This document shows positions 1 through 11,309 of a stretch of DNA of 64,000 nt, in pieces. Within the stretch, counting starts at the first letter, position 1. Every line of letters starts with the position of its first letter. A program made the translations under genes and the position numbers. Location of the stretch: assembly GCF_029168945.1 (NCBI RefSeq), contig NC_083603.1, positions 16,926,001 through 16,990,000 of the forward strand, written 5' to 3'. Origin of the DNA: Cannabis sativa. Lineage: Eukaryota > Streptophyta > Magnoliopsida > Rosales > Cannabaceae. The notes beneath the pieces were generated by a model. The model saw only the letters and a list, made by a program, of their open reading frames with translations. It was not told where the DNA came from and searched no databases.

Positions 1-588
1 ATTTTTAACGGCCAAAAAAGTTCAGGGGGCACGATTTAGTACATGTCAAAGTTCGAGGGGAAAAATTACTAATTAACCATTTTTTTATTATGTTGTATTT
101 AAAAGTTACGATATAACATACTAATAACAAATTTATTTAACAAAAAAAATTTGATACGTTCGTATAAAAAATTTATAAAGTTATCAAATAGTATCATAAA
201 TATAATAAAATTAGTTATATTATAAAATTATAATATATATATATATATTAATTTTAAAGTTAACTGATCAAAAATTTAAAATGATCAATTAAATGTGTAT
301 GAGAAAAAATTATCTTGAAATAATTTTTTTTAATAAAAATTAACTAATTGATATATTATTTTCATCAAAAGCAATTAAAAAGTTGCTTTAAAAAAACAAA
401 AACAAAAAAAAAAACTTATAAAACATTGAAATTTATGGAAGCGAAAATTTTCAAGTTTTTTCTATTTTCGGTAAATATTTTAAATTTTGGTATTTGAGCT
501 GACATGGCACATTGACATTTGTACAAATAATTTTGTTAAAAGTATTTTTATAAATAAAATAAATTTGAGGTATAATATTGCAATAACC
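1..588. repeat. AT-rich repeat arm ending at the break in gene copy 1
   Basis: No gene is seen here. The stretch from about 340 to 588, read on the minus strand, resembles about 1810-2050 read on the plus strand. Shared landmarks include a motif around a tgccacgtcagc-like core and a run ending in tatcaattagtta. The end of this repeat (about 588) is exactly where similarity to intron 1 of gene copy 2 begins, so it probably marks a mobile-element boundary inserted in intron 1 of copy 1. The family is not recognised. Confidence 0.5.
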
Positions 589-825
589 CTTTTAATTTAC
601 ACACATAAGACTTGTGCTTGATAAAAATGTTAATTTGGGATAATGCAGTTATTATGATATTTATTAAAATAACGTAATTAAGTAAGAATTTTCTTTATTT
701 TTTTCTATAATTAATGAACGAACACTAATTTAATTTATAAATTTCTTTTTTTTTTTGTCCTAAATTAGTGGTCCAAATTCTTAAAGATTGATTCATCAAT
801 TTTTATTGTTATTTTTATCTATAAC
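588..825 (+). other. Remnant of NodGS copy 1 intron 1
   Basis: This stretch is collinear with about 50273-50512, which lies in intron 1 of the complete gene copy 2. It shows that the duplicated unit once continued across this point. Similarity stops at about 825 and resumes at about 4437, so roughly 3.6 kb has been inserted in copy 1 relative to copy 2. Confidence 0.75.
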
Positions 826-1809
826 TAGTGAGGAAGCACGGGCTTCGCACATGAGTGACTCTTAAAATTATTTAAGTATAACTATTTTAAGAAATAATTT
901 GTATTTTATCTCTTGAACTTATTAAAAAATTATATCATTTAAAATGTACACCATGTTAAAAAAATTTAGTAAACTCTTCTATTTATAGAGATATAATATT
1001 TTTGTTAGCTAGATGAGAAACTTACATCTTTATTTTTTTATACTTAAGTGAAGAAACTCAGTAAGCAATACATAAATATGAGTTTGTAAATATGAAAACG
1101 TTTGAATCTAATTATTTAAATAAATATAAAATTTTAGGAACAAAATTAAATATACTTAGAAATATTTTAAAAATAGGCATAAGTAAACAGATTGTGTGAA
1201 CTTTATTTCCAGCATGTTAAATTATTCTGAATTTATTAAAAATTTGCAAAATATTTTTAGAAAACTACAATTTACATTGACATATAAAAAAAAATAAAAT
1301 TAAAACTATTTGGATATCGAAATACAAAATGAGTGTTTGGTACACTTAATTTTAGAGAGTATAACGTAGAATGTCCCTAAATTAATTATATTGTTGTTTT
1401 ATTATTATTTTTTATTATCTATAGTTGTATGTTTATTTATTTTTTTGATAGTTTACTCTGTGGCTTTAATTATAAATTTAATAGAATGAGAATATAATGT
1501 TATATTTCTTTATTTAAGTAATAATTATTTATTAATAGTATTATTATAGTAGAAAAGTAATCACATAATAAATTTATTTTATGTTGTTAAAAAATAAATA
1601 AACATGGTTTATATTTTTTATAAATATAGATTATTTAGAAAAAAAAATCTTCAATATATAATATATATGATGAGAGAGAAATACATTAACTCCCTCAAAA
1701 TTGTTGAGGGACTAAATTTTTTGACACTACTTTATTATAGTGAAAAAAATATTATGTACATGAATTATAAGAATAAATAAAAGGTTTTTTTTTTTACACA
1801 TAATAAAAA

Positions 1810-2050
1810 GATGGGGAGTTTTCAATATAATACTTAAAATTGATTTTATTTACAAAAATACCTTTAAGAAAATTATTTGCACAAATACCGTTGTGCCACG
1901 TCAGCATATATACCGAAATTTAAAATAATTACCGAAAATAGAAAAAATTGAAAAAAATCTCGTTTCCAGATTTTTTTCGCTTTTTAGGAGTTTTGTGAAA
2001 AGCAACCATTTAGTTACTTTTGATGTGAATAAGATATCAATTAGTTACTT
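1810..2050. repeat. Inverted partner of the repeat at 340-588
   Basis: It is inverted relative to about 340-588, sharing a gccacgtcagc-type core and a tatcaattagttac block. It is either a second insertion of the same family or the second arm of one larger element. Confidence 0.5.
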
Positions 2051-2855
2051 TTCTATTAAAAATTTATTTCAGAATTTTACACATATAAATAATAAAATAA
2101 ATATTTTAATATGTGAGAAACATATATTTTTTATCTCTTAAAAAGACGACTAATATTAAAAGAAACTTTTTTGTTTCTTTTTTATATTTTTAGGCTATAT
2201 TATGTTATTTTATTCTTAAAGATACATTGAGGTTACCTTTTTTTTTTTAATGCAACTCATACGATGTTTTAGATACTATTCAATTTATTATTAAAATAGT
2301 TTTATAAAAATAAATTTATATTGTAATGTTTAAATATAAATAAAAAAAAAATATATTTTTTTAGTAACTTATTAAATTATTTGATACATTAAATTTTATT
2401 TAATTTTAAATATTGTTTATTCATTTATTAACAAAATATAAAAAATAAAATACTTTTAGTAATTTATGAAGTTGTTTGATGTATACCGATTTAAACATTG
2501 TTTACTTATTAGTTAACTAAATATTAATGAGTAACTAAAGATTAAGAAAGTAAAGTGTTACTTTTGATTTTGGTCATCTTCTTCGATAATGGTAAAAAAA
2601 TATATGCTTCCCGCATATTAAAATGATTGCATTAAAGAGTAGATTGCAGTGATGTAATTTTTAGACCAAAAAATTAGATGTGTAGCCAAAAAAAACTTTT
2701 TAAATTTAAAAAATAAAATAAAAAGAGAAATCTTTAAAAATAAATTGTTTTTTTAATAATATTATTTGATTTATTACATATGTGTGGAAAAAAAAAAAGA
2801 AATAATTTGATGGCATGAGAAAATAAGAATATAATTATATATATGATGATATGTC

Positions 2856-2860
<5 letters not shown>

Positions 2861-2890
<30 letters not shown>
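2861..2890. repeat. (TA)n microsatellite
   Basis: A pure AT dinucleotide run within AT-rich non-coding sequence. Confidence 0.85.
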
Positions 2891-2892
<2 letters not shown>

Positions 2893-3429
2893 AGAGAAAA
2901 AAAATAGTCAGTACACATGCATTGAGAAAAAGAAAATTAGTATAAAAAAAAAAGAAAGCAAAAGTAAAGAATATGCGTCAGTGTAATAAGAAATAAAACA
3001 TATGTATTTTTATAGATATATACGTATTACAATAAAATTAATTGAAGAAACGGTATATCTGCAAATTAATTGAATAATAATATTGTGGCAATTAATTTCA
3101 AATTTTAGTTGTTAGATGCAATTTTTTCTAATAAAAAGCTATTTGTTCAAATATATAAATAATAAATGAAGACTATTTTTGTAATTTAACTATTAATGGC
3201 CGAATGAGAACTATTCTCCTTTTTATAGTAATTATAGACTAGCGTCAATAATTTTTAGGCTTTACATATTAAATTACTATTTTAACATTTTATTTTATTT
3301 TTCAATTAAAATTTGTTTTTGTTGAATATAAATTACATTATATTTTGATATTTCTTTTTGTTTTCAATTAATTCTTATTGATAATTATATATTAGCCAAT
3401 AATCATCCAACAAATCAATATATAAATAA

Positions 3430-3732
3430 GAGATATTGGCAGCTAAATAACCTGAACTTTACGGTTTGTAACACTTAACCACAAAAACTGAATTTTTGGC
3501 AGCTAAACTACCTAAATCCTGGTTCCGTTTTGCTCTGCACACCTCCGTCCAAAAATCACCGTTAAGTGCCGCAGTAGACTGTCCACGTGTACACACTTAA
3601 CGGTGATTTTTGGACGGAGGTGTGCAGAGCAAAATAGAACTAGGGTTTAGGTAGTTTAGCCGCCAAAAATTCAATTTTTGTGGTTAAGTGTTACAAACCG
3701 TAAAGTTCAGGTGGTTTAGCCGCCAATATCCC
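3430..3732. mobile_element. Foldback MITE with 9-bp target duplication (Mutator-like)
   Basis: About 303 bp that is almost entirely a long inverted repeat: the two halves pair nearly end to end around a short centre near 3570-3595. The ends read gagatattggc and, on the opposite strand, gggatattggc. It is flanked by identical 9-bp repeats tataaataa (3421-3429 and 3733-3741). A 9-bp duplication is typical of Mutator-like elements. It has no coding capacity. Transcription through it would give a hairpin RNA. Confidence 0.8.
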
Positions 3733-4082
3733 TATAAATAATCATATAATACAATATACATATATTATAATTAATTAATCATAAACATTACTATTAATTA
3801 CAAAAATTAATAGAATATCCTAATTTTCTTATATAATTATAATAATATATTTATAATCACTTCGTATGAATAATTATTAGCTAATAATTACATAATAAAT
3901 ATTAATTATAAAAATAATATACATATATTATAATTTATGTATAAATATTATTAATTACTATAAATTAGTAAAATAATTTTTTTGTATAATTATCTATAAT
4001 ACATGGCTTAATAATATAATTATTTATAAAATATATAATATAAAAATATTGTATTTTATAATTTTTTTTAGATAAATACTAT

Positions 4083-4436
4083 TTTGGAACTTTTGTTTTG
4101 TAAAAGTTATCAATTGGACCCTCTGTTTTGTTAAATGACAAAATAGACCCTGTATTTTTTAAAATGGTAAAAATAAGACCATGAGCTCAATTTTCAATAA
4201 TTTTATTATTTTTTAATATAACCAACTTTAAGACAATTTCTAATACGAACACATACAGAAAACTGTAATCAATTTTATCATAACATCTCTAGATTAAATT
4301 ATTATTAAGATTCATTTTTACAAAAAAATTAATCCAAGATCTTATTTGTACAATTTTAGAAAATACAGAATCTATTTTATCATTTAACAAAATAGAAGGT
4401 CGAATTAATAACTTTTGAAAAATCAAAAATGGTTTT
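4083..4436. mobile_element. MITE-like inverted repeat
   Basis: The left arm (about 4083-4175) and right arm (about 4345-4436) are imperfect reverse complements. Both contain an aaaagttat block and an attttgttaaatga block. It ends where homology to gene copy 2 intron 1 resumes (about 4437). The target duplication is not clear, and the superfamily is not assigned. Confidence 0.6.
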
Positions 4437-4805
4437 AAAATGAAAATTATTTAACAACCTAAATGATACGAATTGAAAAGGTTGAACTTTGAAGACCTAT
4501 TTAGACACAAAATTTTAGAAAATGATGTCAGTTTTGCAATTTCAACACTGGATTTGAAGATGAATTACGTACTCAGAGACTCAACTACTTGAGCTAGCAT
4601 CACATTTATGAAGTTGAAAAAGAGTTTTGTTTCAAAAGAATTGCCTTGAGGGCTTAACCAGCCTATGTTGTTTACTAGTTCAGTCTCAATTGGTTAGGAT
4701 TCGTTCTGTATTTCTTGAAAATCTTAATTCAAAAGAAATATAGCAGCTTTGTTGTGACATAATAATGTGTGGATTTTCTTGGACTTACTTGTTATTATGA
4801 GACAG

Positions 4806-7800
4806 AGAAATTTGAAGGATATAGCTCAACTTTATGGATGTGAAAACTCATTGCGTGGGATCGAAGAATTTCGCAGAGTTAATGGGTTGGAGGCCATAAG
4901 CTCAACATGTTTTAAGGCTGCGAAAATCTCTGCCATACTCATTGATGATGGAGTAAATTTTGACAAAGAACATGACATAGAATGGCACAAAGCCTTTTCA
5001 CCATTTGTTGGCAGAATCTTGAGAATTGAACGTCTAGCTGAGACAATATTAGATGAAGTAAGATACTTTGAACGTTTATCATGTTGTTCACTCTCATAAT
5101 ATCACTGTTCCGTTTATTTGTAATGCATTTCTTTTTTCTGGGTTGTGTAGGAATTGCCTGGGGGAACATCTTGGACATTGGATAAGTTCACTGAGATATT
5201 TGTTGGAAAGCTAAAATCATATCCTTGGCTTTTGTGTTCGCCTTGTCTAATAAGATAACAGAAGAAGTTAATTTTGCTTGTGATTTCCTTAGCTAATTTA
5301 TTATTACAGTTGCTGGTGAGATTTTTGGCTTGAAAACCATAGCTGCATACCGCAGTGGCCTAGAAATCAACCCGAATGTTTCAAAAATAGATGCTGAGGA
5401 AGGTCTCACTGAGACTTTAGTAGGTGAGTACAGTATAGCAGGTGGATTAAGATTTCTCAATGATCATCTCTTCTGTGTTAACACAGTCCTTTGTTTCCAG
5501 CTAGTAAACCTATTCGCATAGAAAATAAAAACTTCATCGACTTTATATTCACACAAAGTTTGGAGGTTGCTCAACAGTTTGACTTGCCAATGCAGATACA
5601 CACAGGGTATTATTTTTAACACTACTTCATTTTTTATGTTTGGAGGTATGAGAAAAGAATTCAAAACATGGAATCAAGATTGCTATTTGGAAATAAAAAT
5701 AAAATTTTAATCCCATCATGGTGAAATAACTTACAACATATGATAAAGTTTAATCCCGCTAGTGCATTTCATTTATTTTATTGAGAGAAATGAGTTTGCT
5801 ATGGTTGGTTCACTATTAAGAATCACCAATAATTTTCAAAGTTTCCAAGTTACTATCTCTTTGTCCTATGCAAACTATAACTAAGAGCATCATGCACTTT
5901 AAAGATGTTTTTATTTTAACTCTACTTTTGTTTATTTATTGACAAATTGTACATTTCACTTGTAACTAGTTTTGGAGACAAAGATCTGGATATGCGGCTC
6001 TCCAATCCCCTTCATCTCCGGGATGTCCTCGAGGAGAAGAGATTCTCTAAAAGCCGTTTAGTTTTATTACATGCATCCTATCCATTTTCTAAGGAAGCCT
6101 CATATTTAGCTTCTGTTTATTCTCAGGTTAAACATTTTCTCCTGTAAATAACATCTTTTACTGAATTTTGAAATAAAATGTTTCATTGAGAATACTTGCC
6201 TTCATAATTTTCAGGTGTATCTAGACTTTGGTTTGGCTCTCCCTAAGCTTAGCGTCCATGGGATGATATCTTCAATCAAAGAACTCTTGGAGCTTGCTCC
6301 AATAAATAAGGTATTAACATTTTGGTGTGAACTGTTAATAAGAAACTGAGAAATGTGCAGTAGGATATTCAAAATAAGCTTGTCTGAATTTTTCATGAAA
6401 GTGAATCCTTTGAAATCATTCAAGGTTTTAATTCATTGAACTACTTGAATAATTTGAGTACCAATTGCATTCTGTTTGAGCCACTTTACATTTGTACAAT
6501 GTTTTTTTCTCCCAATTTACTGGAGGATCAAAACTAGCTTAATTTAATGACATAAATAAATTTTCAGGTAATGTTCAGCACTGATGGCTACGCATTTCCT
6601 GAAACATATTACTTAGGTGTGTTAAATTTGACAGTTATTTTACTTTATTATTTATGGTATAATTATTTAAGCTTGTATGGACTGTCATTTTCATAATGTG
6701 ACTTGTCGTTTAGGTGCTCAAAAATCACGTGAAGTCATCTTTTCTGTCCTGCGTGATGCTTGTATTGATGGAGATCTTGATATTCATGAGGCTGTTCAAG
6801 CTGCTAAAGACATCTTTGCTGAAAATTCCATTCGGTTTTACAAACTTAAGTTACCTGTGAAATCTTTTGGGTCAGCAAACACTATATCTGCTGCACCTAC
6901 AAATACTAATGTTGCACTAAGTGGCATCAGATTAGTTCGTATTCTCTGGGTTGATGCTTCAGGACAACAACGTTGCCGTGTGAGTTAATCGTATTTTGTA
7001 ATTTTTTTCTCTGTTTTATAGTCTGCCATTTAGATAAATATTCTCTTCATAATATTAGAATCTTGTCTCTACATTTTTTCTAGTTATGTCCAAGCTCTCA
7101 CCAACATCATGCCAGTGAACAGAAAAAAATTATGTCTTCTGAAGTAGCAATTTTGCCATTACTGTATTAGGTTGTGCCTTCAGCACGCTTTCAGGATACA
7201 GTTCAGAGGAATGGTGTTGGTTTGGCTTTTGCTGCAATGGGAATGCCTTCATTTACTGATGGTACCGTGGAAGAGTCTAAATTGACCGCAACGGGTGAGA
7301 TGAGATTGGTGCCTGATTTATCAACAAGAAAGATAATTCCCTGGTACAAAATTTCTTTCTGAAAGATTTGGCTGGTTTTTTGGATTTCAAAACTTTCCTA
7401 TCTGTCCTGTATATGTTCAAATGTACTTAACAGTACTAAATAAGTTAATTTGGTTGACACAAACAGAATACTATATATTTTTAGATATTATTAAATGAGT
7501 AAGGTCTTATATGATTAGATATTATTGCTTGCCGTTGAAACTTGATTAGATGTACAACAAAATGTAATGGAAATCATATGATGGCATGTGAAAATTTTTA
7601 TTTTGATGTTTCAATTACTGCAACCAACATGCTGTTTCAGGAGATGGCTCATTTTATGGAGAAGTTACTTAGTACTTTTTAATTCACATGCCACAGTAAT
7701 TTATGGTTTCAGTTCAGAATTAATTGTTTCTTGACTACTTCTGCTAGCATTTTCTTACTTAAAAGACAATTTAAGTACCTTGAATTCACAATGCAAAATT

Positions 7801-9964
7801 ATGCTGTCCTCTGTACAATTCTCATGTGAATTTGTTCAAATCAATTTTGCATTCTTCTTATGTGCCAACATCTTTTCTAACAGGGAAACTCGAGAAGAAA
7901 TGGTTTTAGCTGACATGTGTCTCAAACCTGGTGAACCATGGGAATATTGCCCAAGAGAAGCCTTGCGACGGGTTTCAAAAATTCTAAAAGAAGAATTTAA
8001 CTTTGTATGTCTTATAGTCTAGCTTAGATACGAAAGCACTTAGATTTCTTGTTTTATTTTTTAATATCTTGAATGGAATATATCTAGGTAATGAATGCAG
8101 GATTTGAGAATGAGTTTTTTTTGTTGAAGAGTGTACTGAGGTGTGAGATTCAACCTTTTCTTGATCATATCATGACAAATGCTTTAAAGGAATTTCTTGA
8201 AATTGTTAATGTGTCTGCTAATGAACTTTGCTAGGCAAGGGAAAGAAGAATGGGTGCCATTTGATTTTACTCCATACTCCTCAACATCATCATATGATGC
8301 TGCTTCCCCTATATTCCAAGAGATTGTGGCTGCTCTCGATTCCTTGAATATTCCAGTGGAACAGGTGCATATGTTATGATTCTTTAATTCCTCCATGCCT
8401 TCATTTACTAAGGCTATGGTTAAAGCTTTACCAACATGTTTCTTTATCTCATTTGGTATTTCCCTTTTTGTAGGTACATGCAGAATCTGGGAAGGGCCAA
8501 TTTGAGGTGGTTCTGGGCTATGGACCTTGTACCCTTTCTGCTGATAACCTAATTTTTGCACGTGAAACTATCAGGGCCATTGCAAGGAAACATGGATTAT
8601 TGGCAACTTTTGTGCCTAAGTACGTTTTGTCTTGCAATCTTACAAACTGTTGATATATGTATAGCAACATGTAGGACTGTAAAGCAACTCAAAGAAATCT
8701 GTTTAACTTTAAGTGTTTCATTGATTCTAGCAGTGCAACTCATTCTAATTGCTTTAGGTGTGGAAATTTTTTTCCCCTGAAAATAAGTTGGACTTTTAGT
8801 AACAGGTCGATCGTGTTGTCTTTTGTTCCAGGTATTCAATGGAAGACATTGGTTCTGGGGCCCATGTGCATGTCAGTTTGTTTCGGGATGGAAAAAATGT
8901 TTTCATGGGATCATCTCAGTACGGAATGTCCAAAGCTGGAGAGGAATTCATGGCTGGTGTTCTATACCATCTCCCTCGAATTTTAGCATTCATCGCACCA
9001 ATTCCAAACAGGTTCTAGAATTAATTTCCATAACTTAGTATGTATGAATGCAAATGCAAGTGTTTCGTTCCACTATTAATATTTGAACAAGTTTGACATG
9101 TAGCTATGATCGGTTACAACCCCATACATGGAGTGGACCATACCAATGCTGGGGAAGAGAGAACAAGGAAGTTGCAGTGAGAGCTGCATCTCCACCTGGA
9201 TTTCCAGATGGTTTGGTGAGTAACTTTGAGATTAGATCGTTTGATGGATGTGCAAATCCACACATAGGCTTGGCTGCAATACTTGCTGCTGGCATTGATG
9301 GGCTTCGGAAACATCTAAGCCTCCCGGAACCTGTTGGTAAGTTCAATTCCCACTTGTTCTTAATTTATTAAGTCCTCATAATTACATGTTTATAACTAGA
9401 TTCCTCATCTTAACGATCTCTGTACATGAAACAGATACAGATACTTCTACGTTTGGACCAGAACTTAAAAGATTGCCAGAATCACTTTCAGAATCTTTAG
9501 CAGCTCTAAATGAAGACAATTTCATGGCAGATCTAATTGGTGAAAAGCTTCTTGTTGCCGTTAAAGCAATTCGCAAGGTATGTCACATTACAATATCAAA
9601 TTATTCTAGATGTCATATGAAAAACATACTTTCTAATCAACCAACAGTCTTAGATTATATTAATGCCATAACTACGAATCTTCACCTCCTTTCATGGTGG
9701 TTATGTTCAAAAGCACACTTTAGATTATATCAAAAATCAAACATTATTTTCAATTTGACTTCACATTTTTTTGAGGTTACAATCCAACGAGTATGGATTA
9801 AGTAACAAGAACAAGTAAAGAATGAGAATAAAGAACAATAAGTGTTCTACATCTGAATTGGAACTGAGACTAGCTAGCTTTGACTTGTTTTTCATTAACA
9901 GGCTGAGATTGACTTCTACTCAAATCATAAGGATGCATACAAGCAGTTGATATATCGCTATTGA
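4806..9964 (+). CDS. NodGS: NodGS/FluG-type glutamine synthetase, copy 1 (exon 1 not in window)
   Basis: Exons 2-18: 4806-5057, 5151-5218, 5308-5423, 5501-5606, 5970-6126, 6215-6310, 6568-6616, 6714-6979, 7171-7343, 7884-8004, 8088-8140, 8235-8364, 8474-8619, 8832-9011, 9104-9336, 9435-9577, 9902-9964. All are open and phase-consistent, giving 783 residues plus stop. The N-terminal part is amidohydrolase-like (QIHTGFGDKD, LLHASYPFS, FSTDGYAFPETY). The C-terminal part is a glutamine-synthetase domain (NAGFENEF, ESGKGQFEV, GSGAHVHVSL, ANPHIGLA). Exon 1, which in copy 2 carries the start codon and the HxH metal site, is absent: intron 1 homology ends in a repeat at about 588. I count ten amino-acid differences from copy 2. 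At several of these, including three clustered in exon 6, copy 2 has the residue I recall as usual for the family, so copy 1 may be drifting. It is either a 5'-truncated duplicate, or exon 1 lies upstream behind an insertion. Confidence 0.85.
5219..5307 (+). other. U12-type AT-AC intron (intron 3) of NodGS copy 1
   Basis: The intron starts ATATCCTT, the consensus 5' site of U12-type introns, and ends TTATTAC. A TTTCCTTAGC branch-like element lies about 16 bases before the end. Splicing AT-AC here joins exons 3 and 4 in frame as ...KLKS-VAGEIFGLK.... No GT-AG choice I tried gives this conserved junction. Confidence 0.85.
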
Positions 9965-10204
9965 GCAGAACTACCTTCTTTCCTTGTTTACCATCGTTCA
10001 CTCTAATTTATTACATTTATTGGTGAAAACAGCCTGAATTAGCGACCGCTGATTCATAATAATAACAAAGAATTTTTCTGGTTTTTAAAATAGAGGTAGA
10101 GAGATAAAAACTCCACCCTCTAAAAACAACCCATCACTTTTTCCATTTAATGAACTTGATGTTCTTTCAAAAATTAAAAAACAACCCAAATCAATTAGAA
10201 CCAT

Positions 10205-10393
10205 AAGGCCTCGTTTGGAACGTCGTATTAATATATAATACTATAATAAATTTTAATTTATACTAAAATATAAAAATACAATACAATTTAATATCTCATA
10301 TAGTTTTACATAAAAATATTGCATAAAATACAATTTAATATAATACTATACAATACAATACGGTGTAATATGGCGTACTAAACAAACACAAGA
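10205..10393. mobile_element. Tourist-like MITE downstream of copy 1
   Basis: An AT-rich stretch of about 190 bp bounded by a left end containing cgtttggaacgtcgtatta and a right end whose reverse complement contains gtttgtttagtacgccata. The ends are imperfect inverted repeats. The same element is in the copy 2 unit at about 56287-56483, so it predates the duplication. Exact ends are uncertain. Confidence 0.5.
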
Positions 10394-10531
10394 TGGAAAA
10401 TAATAAATAATTGATTTTTATTTCATTTAATATGTATATAATATTTTTTATTTTCCGAATAATGTGAATTTATTTTAATTAATTTTTATTTTTTAAAATT
10501 ATTTTTTTTAAAAGAATTATTAGTTTGGCCT

Positions 10532-10987
10532 TGTTGAGAATCATGGGGTTCTATCTCAAAACTAATTGGCAATGAGTGGAGTAGTCCATGTTCCTATATA
10601 TGGCTCAATACTTTTACATTTAGTTCATGTGTGACAATGTTCTCCAATATCCCCCTTCAAGATGGTGGCTATTTTTGCTCACCAATCTTGAATCACCTTA
10701 TCATAAGTAGTGCCATTTGCTCACTTATTTTTTTTGTTTTGCGGCTGGGAGTTCTATTTGCTCGCTTATTCTTGATCGCGGCTGGGAGTACCATTTTGCT
10801 CGCTTGCAGCTGGCTAACTCTTTGATAGGTGTGGATCGAAAGCCCGCTAGGGATATGGCTCTGATACCATGTTGAGAATCATGGGGTTCCATCTCAAAAC
10901 CAATTGGCAATGAGTGAAGTAGTCAATGTTCTTATATATGGCTCAATACGTTTACATTTAGTTCATGTGGGACAATGTTCTCCAATA
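10532..10987 (-). mobile_element. TRIM (terminal-repeat retrotransposon in miniature)
   Basis: Direct terminal repeats of 118 bp (10532-10649 and 10870-10987) flank about 220 bp of non-coding DNA, with a 5-bp target duplication ggcct on both sides (10527-10531, 10988-10992). On the minus strand the 5' repeat ends in CA and is followed at once by TGGTATCAGAGC (plus 10858-10869), the initiator-Met tRNA primer-binding site of plant LTR elements. A purine tract (gaaggggga) precedes the other repeat. There is no gag or pol, so it moved, if at all, with proteins from another element. It is shared with copy 2 and so is older than the duplication. Confidence 0.9.
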
Positions 10988-11309
10988 GGCCTATACTATA
11001 TTTACATGTGGTACTTTATTGATCAACTAACATAATATTAAATTGAGTGTTAAGTTTAAAATTTCGAGGATATCAATAGGAACTACAATGACGACATCAA
11101 CTTTATATGATCGGGATATAAAAAGAATACACTATGAAAAAGTTTGATTCATAATCTCACACATGTTTCTTCTACATAATCTCACACCTGTTTTTTTTTT
11201 TTTTGTTCATTCATAATGTTTGATTCATAATATATTTTTTCTATAAAAAAAAAAAAAAAAAGCACTCTTCCTATATTCTGCAAGTCAAAAAAAATCTTCA
11301 CACATATAT

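Larger units (their letters stand above)
822..3242 (+). mobile_element. Possible Helitron-derived insertion
   Basis: The left junction is an A followed by TCTATAACTAG and then a GC-rich, hairpin-capable motif (gcacgggcttcgcac). That resembles Helitron 5' ends. The matching empty site in copy 2 (near 50513) has A followed by T, the usual Helitron target. A candidate CTAG terminus lies near 3239-3242, but no convincing 3' hairpin was confirmed and no Rep/helicase coding is present. The body is AT-rich with no gene. The right boundary is uncertain. Confidence 0.28.

Noticed and set aside
10631..10910. Short open frames inside the TRIM.
   Set aside because: They cross the terminal repeat and primer site; TRIMs are non-coding and the frames have no protein features.
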